Shown here piece by piece: positions 59,238 to 64,000 of a stretch of DNA of 64,000 nucleotides. The notes under the pieces were generated by a model that was given only the letters and a program-made list of their open reading frames with translations, was not told where the DNA came from and did not search any database. The stretch covers positions 35,041,813 to 35,105,812 of the forward strand of contig NW_026622952.1 of NCBI RefSeq assembly GCF_023065955.2. Direction: 5' to 3'. Position 1 is the first letter of the stretch; each line of letters begins with the position of its first letter. This DNA is from Ursus arctos (lineage: Eukaryota > Chordata > Mammalia > Carnivora > Ursidae). The position numbers and the translations under genes were made by a program.

Positions 59238-59465
59238 CCTTTTAATGTGGGGCGCCTGGGTGGCTCAGTCGTTAAGCGTCTGCCTTCGGCTCAGGGTGTG
59301 ATCCCAGGGTCCTGTGATCGAGCCCCGCATTGGGCTCCCTGCGCAGCGGGGAGCCTGCTTCTCCCTCTCCCACTCCCTCTGCTTGGGTTCCCTCTCTCAC
59401 TGGCTGTCTCTCTCTCTGTCAAATAAATAGATAAAATCTTAAAAAACCCCCCACCTTTTAATGTG
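59238..59465 (+). mobile_element. can-SINE with perfect target-site duplication, sense
   Basis: The SINE body is 59250-59453, starting gggcgcctgggtggctcagt and ending in ataaaatcttaaaaaacccc. The perfect 12-bp repeat ccttttaatgtg lies at 59238-59249 and 59454-59465. It is one of the few + oriented copies. Confidence 0.95.
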
Positions 59466-59469
59466 TCTA

Positions 59470-60600
59470 CACTTTTTAAATGACTTCAGATCTGAAAAAA
59501 AAGGGAGCTTTGCTGAAAGCATTACATTGCTTTCAATGATTCCCCCCCCCCTTTATAATTTCTGGAAATTTATTAGTAGAAGAGGGAGGGATCATTTACA
59601 TGCAAAGGAACGTGAATTGAAGTTATTTCTGAAGAGCAATTTGCTGTGAATTGGTGAGTTCACAGAATTTCGGTGACTGGAAGGTTGTCTCCTCTGTTAG
59701 AATGTAGATCTGTGTTGGCCAGTCTGAGGGTCAAGAGTACGACCTATTCAGAAAATGCTTCTCCTTTCAAGGAGAGGGATTTAGAGTCTGTGCAATCGTG
59801 CAGAGACACTCTGAGTCCTTTTCTCTAAGCGCTGACCCTGGGTACTCCAAAGTTCTGAGGATTTCAGCATGTGCGCTCAAATGAGTGAGTGAAGTCCTCT
59901 GTAAGATTGCTAACCTATTCAGTTTCCCGAGTAGGCGGGTCATTGTGCCAAGTTTGTCCTCATGCCCAAAAGATTATTTAGACATTTTAGTTAAGACACT
60001 GCCTTCTCACGTCACAAAAGTTGACACGATCACCATTTATACAATCACATAGGTTAGAAGAATTGGCTTTTGTATTTTACTTGCTTATATTCGCAGGTTC
60101 ACTGTGAATGTGTCTTTTCCATTAGATTGTAACTTCTTTGAGGGTGGAGACTGATAAACTTCAGTTTTTATGTCCTAGTCTAATTCTCTATGTAATGTGG
60201 ATTTAGAAGTATAACCTAAAGGTGCTTATAGGTATAGTTAATGCTAACCGGCTGCTGGTGGCAATTTCTCAAGTCCTATTTGATAAAATAGTTAAACAAG
60301 GAGGCCGTTAGGAGTAGCTTCAGTGCCTCTGGTAGACCATGTAAACAGGTTAAATCTGGAGTCTACTAGATTTTCTTGAGTCTGAGAAAATAGAACTCAG
60401 AAACAACTATCGTAACAGCTGAATAAATTTTCCCAAGTAAGACAGAAATTTAAATTATAGCCAATTAAGTCATTTCTTTGCTTTGTTTCTATGTCTTTAT
60501 AAATACTTCTGCTCTACCAAGGAGACTCCCAACCCCTTTTCGGTTTTGGTAGTGCCCAATTGGGATTGTTTGCTCAAATAAATTTTTAAAAATGTAATGT
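59470..60600. other. intronic, weak L2 trace only
   Basis: The stretch 60115-60185 (attagattgtaacttctttgagggtgg...) resembles an L2 3' end. No exon was recognised. Confidence 0.42.
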
Positions 60601-60602
60601 GT

Positions 60603-60829
60603 CTTGATTTATCTTTTTTTTTTTTTTAAAGATTTTATTTATTTGACAGAGATAGAGACAGCCAGCAAGAGAGGGAACACAAGCAGGGGGAGTGGGAGAG
60701 GAAGAAGCAGGCTCATAGCGGAGGAGCCTGATGTGGGGCTCGATCCTAGAACAACGGGATCACGCCCTGAGCCAAACACAAACGCTTAACCGCTGTGCCA
60801 CCCAGGCGCCCCTCGATTTATCTTTTTAT
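60603..60829 (-). mobile_element. can-SINE with target-site duplication
   Basis: The SINE body is about 60618-60812. The flanks cttgatttatctttt and ctcgatttatctttt differ at one base. The body is close to the young consensus, with the head ccacccaggcgcccc. Confidence 0.93.
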
Positions 60830-61066
60830 ACATTTTAACATTGGGGAAAAAAACGGCTCAGGTCTGGTAAAGGCAAGATAAGACTGATAACCCTACTGTA
60901 TTGCCAGTGGTATTGTAAATTGAAAAAAATTTTTTTTGGAAAGTATCTTGTCAGTATGTATCAAAAAACTGTCTAAATATTCACATAGTTTGATGTAGTA
61001 ATTCTACCTTGAAGACTACATCTAAGGTAGTAATCCAGCTGTAGAGAGCTATATGTAAGAAGCTAT

Positions 61067-61287
61067 TCATTATACAATTTTTAAAAAAGGTTTTATTTAT
61101 TTATTTGAGAGAGAGCGAGAGAGCGTGAATGGGGGGAGGGGCAGAGGGAGAGGGAGAAGCAGACTCCCTGCCGATCAGGGAGCCTAATGGGGTACTCGAT
61201 CCCAGGACCCCGGGATCATGACCTGAGCCGAAGGCAGACGCTTAACAGACTGAGCCCCCCCAGGCGCCCTCATTATACAATTTTTAA
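61067..61287 (-). mobile_element. can-SINE with perfect target-site duplication
   Basis: The SINE body is 61085-61269. A perfect 18-bp duplication, tcattatacaatttttaa, lies at 61067-61084 and 61270-61287. Its right-hand duplication overlaps the target site of the next SINE. Confidence 0.95.
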
Positions 61288-61549
61288 GAAAGAAAGATTG
61301 GGGGGCACCTGGGGGGCTTATTTGGTTGAGCATCCTACTCTTGATTTTGGCTCAGGTTGTGATCGTAGGGTCCTGAGATCAAGCCCCCCCCCCGCCCCCC
61401 CCCCCGGCTGTGAGGCTTTGAGCTCAACTCAGAGTCCACTTGAGATTTTCTCCCTCCCTCTGCCCCTCCCCCGGTTCACATGTGCCTACTCGTATGTGCG
61501 TGCTCTCCCTAAATAAATAAATAAGATCTTCAAAAAGAAAGAAAGATTG
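61286..61549 (+). mobile_element. can-SINE with perfect target-site duplication, sense
   Basis: The SINE body is 61301-61534. A 15-bp repeat, aagaaagaaagattg, lies at 61286-61300 and 61535-61549. It is an older subtype with a C10-G-C12 tract in the middle (61384-61406). It sits head-on to the SINE at 61085. Confidence 0.93.
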
Positions 61550-61774
61550 TAAGTAATCTAAATATCATGAGTAGAGAATAAATTGTAGTTCTGCAGACTG
61601 GATGAATACTGCATAACTGTTCACATGTCTATGATGGTTATGGAACCACATGGAAGAGGTCTGTGCTACATAGTTCACGTGACAGTGCGTGTGATGTTTC
61701 ATAGCAGTACAAATCAGAGCAAAAATCTCAAGCCAGGCGCGTAGGAAAAAACGGGAAAGAATAACAATAAATAT

Positions 61775-62170
61775 CAGGTACTGAATAGTGACTGTTTTGG
61801 GCACAGTGCTGAGTCCATATTCTCATTGAATTTTTTTTATAATCATATTTTTTAATTATATTATGTTAGTCACCATACAGTACATCCCTGGTTTTTGATG
61901 TAAAGTTCGATGATTCATTAGTTGCGTATAACACCCAGTGCACCATGCAATACGTGCCCTCCTTACTACCCATCACCAGTCTATCCCATTCCCCACCCCC
62001 ACCCCTCTGAAGCCCTCAGTTTGTTTCCCAGAGTCCATTGAATTTTTATACATGGCCCTTGATGCACCCATTTTTGGATGAGGGAACTGAGCTTTGAGAG
62101 ATTGGATAACCTTGCTCAGCCCTGTTAAGTGATGGGACCAGGTCTGGACCCAGCTCTGTGGAACCCCAAA
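61775..62170 (-). repeat. MIR SINE split by a young L1
   Basis: The left part (61775-61823: 'tgttttgggcacagtgctgag') and right part (62048-62170: 'ggatgagggaactgagctttg', 'ccttgctcagccctgttaagtg') are halves of one reversed MIR interrupted by an L1 3' end. Confidence 0.74.
61824..62047 (-). mobile_element. carnivore L1 3' end with target-site duplication
   Basis: The body is 61836-62035. Read in reverse: 'taatcatattttttaatta', 'tatgttagtcaccatacag', 'ataacacccagtgcaccatg', 'tacccatcaccagtctatcc', 'ccctcagtttgtttcccagag'. This is the 3' UTR of the carnivore L1 lineage as I recall it. A perfect 12-bp repeat, cattgaattttt, brackets it (61824-61835 and 62036-62047). At about 200 bp it is a severely 5'-truncated copy. 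Confidence 0.9.
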
Positions 62171-62179
62171 TCTGTGCTT

Positions 62180-63480
62180 GAAACTGGTGATTCACAAAGT
62201 TGACTATGCATTGTGGAACTTTAAATAACTAAAAGAATTAATAAATGAATAAATAGTGTGTAGTGTCACCCCAGGTCTGCTGGATCAGGATTACCAGCCA
62301 GCCAGCCAGGAGCCTGTATTTCTAACACACAAGATGGGTTCCGTGGCCAGTCCGTGGCCAACATTTAGGACCCTCTACAAATTCCACTTGCTGTGTAAAA
62401 AAAGACACTGAATATTAATTTGTGAGTATTAACAGTGGTTGAATTTAGGTAATAGGACTAAGGGTGACTTTGGTTTTTTCCTCCATTTTTCAGATTTTCT
62501 TCAATGAGAAATGATGTTACTTTGAGTATAAACACTTAATGAAGAGGACGTTGAATAAAATACTTCATTTAAAGAGTCTCTCCTTTTTGGGGGAGGATAT
62601 TATATGCTGCTGCTTTTTCAAGTCCATTCTGAGGGTGCGTAAGTGAGAAAAATGGAATGATGTCCAAAAGATGCATGATTTTAGCACGATAATTCCAAAA
62701 TATATCAGTCTAATGATGATTACAGTTCACAGCACATATTAAATTTGCTTGCATTGCAACAGTGCCTTAGAATATACGACCTGGACTATAGATTTAAAAA
62801 AATAAGTTAGATGGTATGTTAATTATATTTCAACTAAGAAAGAAAATAAGTAAATTGGATAATTAGACAAAGCCCCAGAGAAACTGGTCTGTTTAGCATT
62901 TTGACGAGTAAAGAGAAGAATCTGATCACGGAGTATTTTTATCAAGCAAAGGAAAATAGTTCTTTTTCTCATAGTTGGGAGGAAGGGGTGTGAAATGAGA
63001 TCATAATTACAGGAAATAATGGACTTTATTGTTAACTTGCAACCACGTGACATGCGCGTTGGGGAGGTCAACACAGGGCCTTTTTCATCGGTTTCTGTGA
63101 CACTGCGAGCTGCCATGTTGGGTCACCCTGAGGCAGGAATAACAATGGAGAACCTTAAATAAGAGGAAAGCAATGCTGACAAGTTTCTGTTTTCTAGGAG
63201 GACAGAGCAAGATGTCAGAACTAGACAAGTCGTAGGTGCATAGCTTAAAAAGAGTGTCCAAAAAGTGACATTGATATTTTTGTATTTATTAGGATCCATG
63301 AAATGATCAATTAGTTTGCTTACATAATGGGGGGCCTGGAATCGCCTCAACGTCCAGGGCGTAAGTTCAACATCTTCTTCCTTGTGCAGGCCTGGCCAGT
63401 CTTCAGAATTCCTGGGTGTGTTCGGAAGATCATAAATAATTGCATGACTTATTAGTCATGTATGGATTCATGAATGTATA
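62180..63480. other. intronic, nothing recognised
   Basis: AT-rich sequence with no exon or named repeat. ORFs at 62823-63116 and 63123-63350 lack support. Confidence 0.42.
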
Positions 63481-63499
63481 TTGTAAAGAATAAGGTGCA

Positions 63500-63545
63500 T
63501 GTTGTGTGTGTGTGTATGTATATAAATATATATATTTATAAATAT
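63500..63545. repeat. (GT)n/(TA)n simple repeat
   Basis: A gtgtgtgtgtgtatgtatata run followed by aatatatatatttata, adjoining the tail of the next SINE. Confidence 0.8.
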
Positions 63546-63726
63546 TTTATTTAAGAGAGAGAGCGTGCATGCGTGAGCATGTGATGGGGGGAGCAGAGAG
63601 AGAGAGAAGCAGACTCCGCACTGAGCATGGAGCCTGACGTGGGGCTCCATCTCAGGAACCTGAGATCATGGCCCGAGCCGAAATCAAGAGACGGGTGCTT
63701 CCCCGACTGAGCCACCCCGGTACCCC
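63546..63726 (-). mobile_element. can-SINE, older type
   Basis: 'tattttatttaagagagaga', a GA/GC middle, 'catggcccgagccgaaatc', and the head 'gactgagccaccccggtacccc'. The last 270 bases of the window after it show nothing recognisable. Confidence 0.87.
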
Positions 63727-64000
63727 GAGTATTGTATATGTTTTTAAAAGCTGAGTAATGATGTTATTTAGCCTTAGTCATGAAAACCTTATTTAAAAAA
63801 TGGCAACCATTTTTTTCCCTCTGGAGCATTGAGTTCTACACAGGGACGGGATGGACTGGAACAGATAACCAGAAATCCACGCAGACTGTGACAGTTTGAT
63901 ATTAAATCATCCCTTAATTGGAAAGAAAAAAAGGTCCCCATTAAAGATAGTCTCATGAAAACCAGATTTTTACGTCACTGCCAACTTCGTGGGAGAGGAA

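Larger units (their letters stand above)
46241..64000 (+). other. STOX2: STOX2 first intron (5' part)
   Basis: The sequence from the gtgagt donor to the window end holds no recognisable second STOX2 exon. A long first intron is consistent with what I recall of the gene. It contains ten or more SINEs, MIR pieces, two L1 3' ends and simple repeats, listed separately. The first 600 bp are still CpG island. Confidence 0.7.

Overview
This is nuclear DNA from a mammal, almost certainly a caniform carnivore. The strongest clue is about two dozen carnivore tRNA-derived SINEs (can-SINE/SINEC). Their younger members, and a carnivore-type L1 3' end at 61.8 kb, look closest to bear, seal or other arctoid copies; the exact species cannot be told by eye. 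There is no operon structure, ribosome binding site, CRISPR array, phage or prokaryotic feature. Coding sequence makes up well under 2% of the window.

Layout. (1) 1 to about 7.05 kb: the last three coding exons (235-368, 1903-2070, 6078-6122) and 3' UTR of TRAPPC11 on the + strand, encoding the extreme C-terminus of a TRAPP III vesicle-transport subunit. (2) About 7.05 to 45.2 kb: an intergenic interval of SINEs, MIR, L2, L1 and LTR remnants and microsatellites. It contains an isolated CpG island at about 13.4-14.4 kb with a GC-rich 17-bp minisatellite. (3) About 45.24-46.88 kb: a large CpG island carrying the first coding exon of STOX2 (45889-46240, + strand). This is the N-terminal form related to the STOX1 amino terminus. 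(4) 46.24-64 kb: what looks like the first part of a long STOX2 intron, rich in SINEs; no further STOX2 exon was recognised.

The order TRAPPC11 then STOX2, both on +, agrees with my recollection of the human 4q35.1 order. The two genes are neighbours but not functionally coupled: TRAPPC11 acts in ER-to-Golgi traffic and autophagy, and STOX2 is a winged-helix (storkhead-box) nuclear protein. Nearly all other ORFs of 60 to 450 codons are chance frames, low-complexity frames in the CpG islands, or frames across SINEs.

No undescribed biological system was found. The points most worth checking are an array of seven NRF1-like motifs formed by the 13.5 kb minisatellite, a possible 5' UTR mini-intron just before the STOX2 start codon, a possible unidentified retrocopy at 56 kb, and several nested transposon insertions whose target-site duplications can be read directly.
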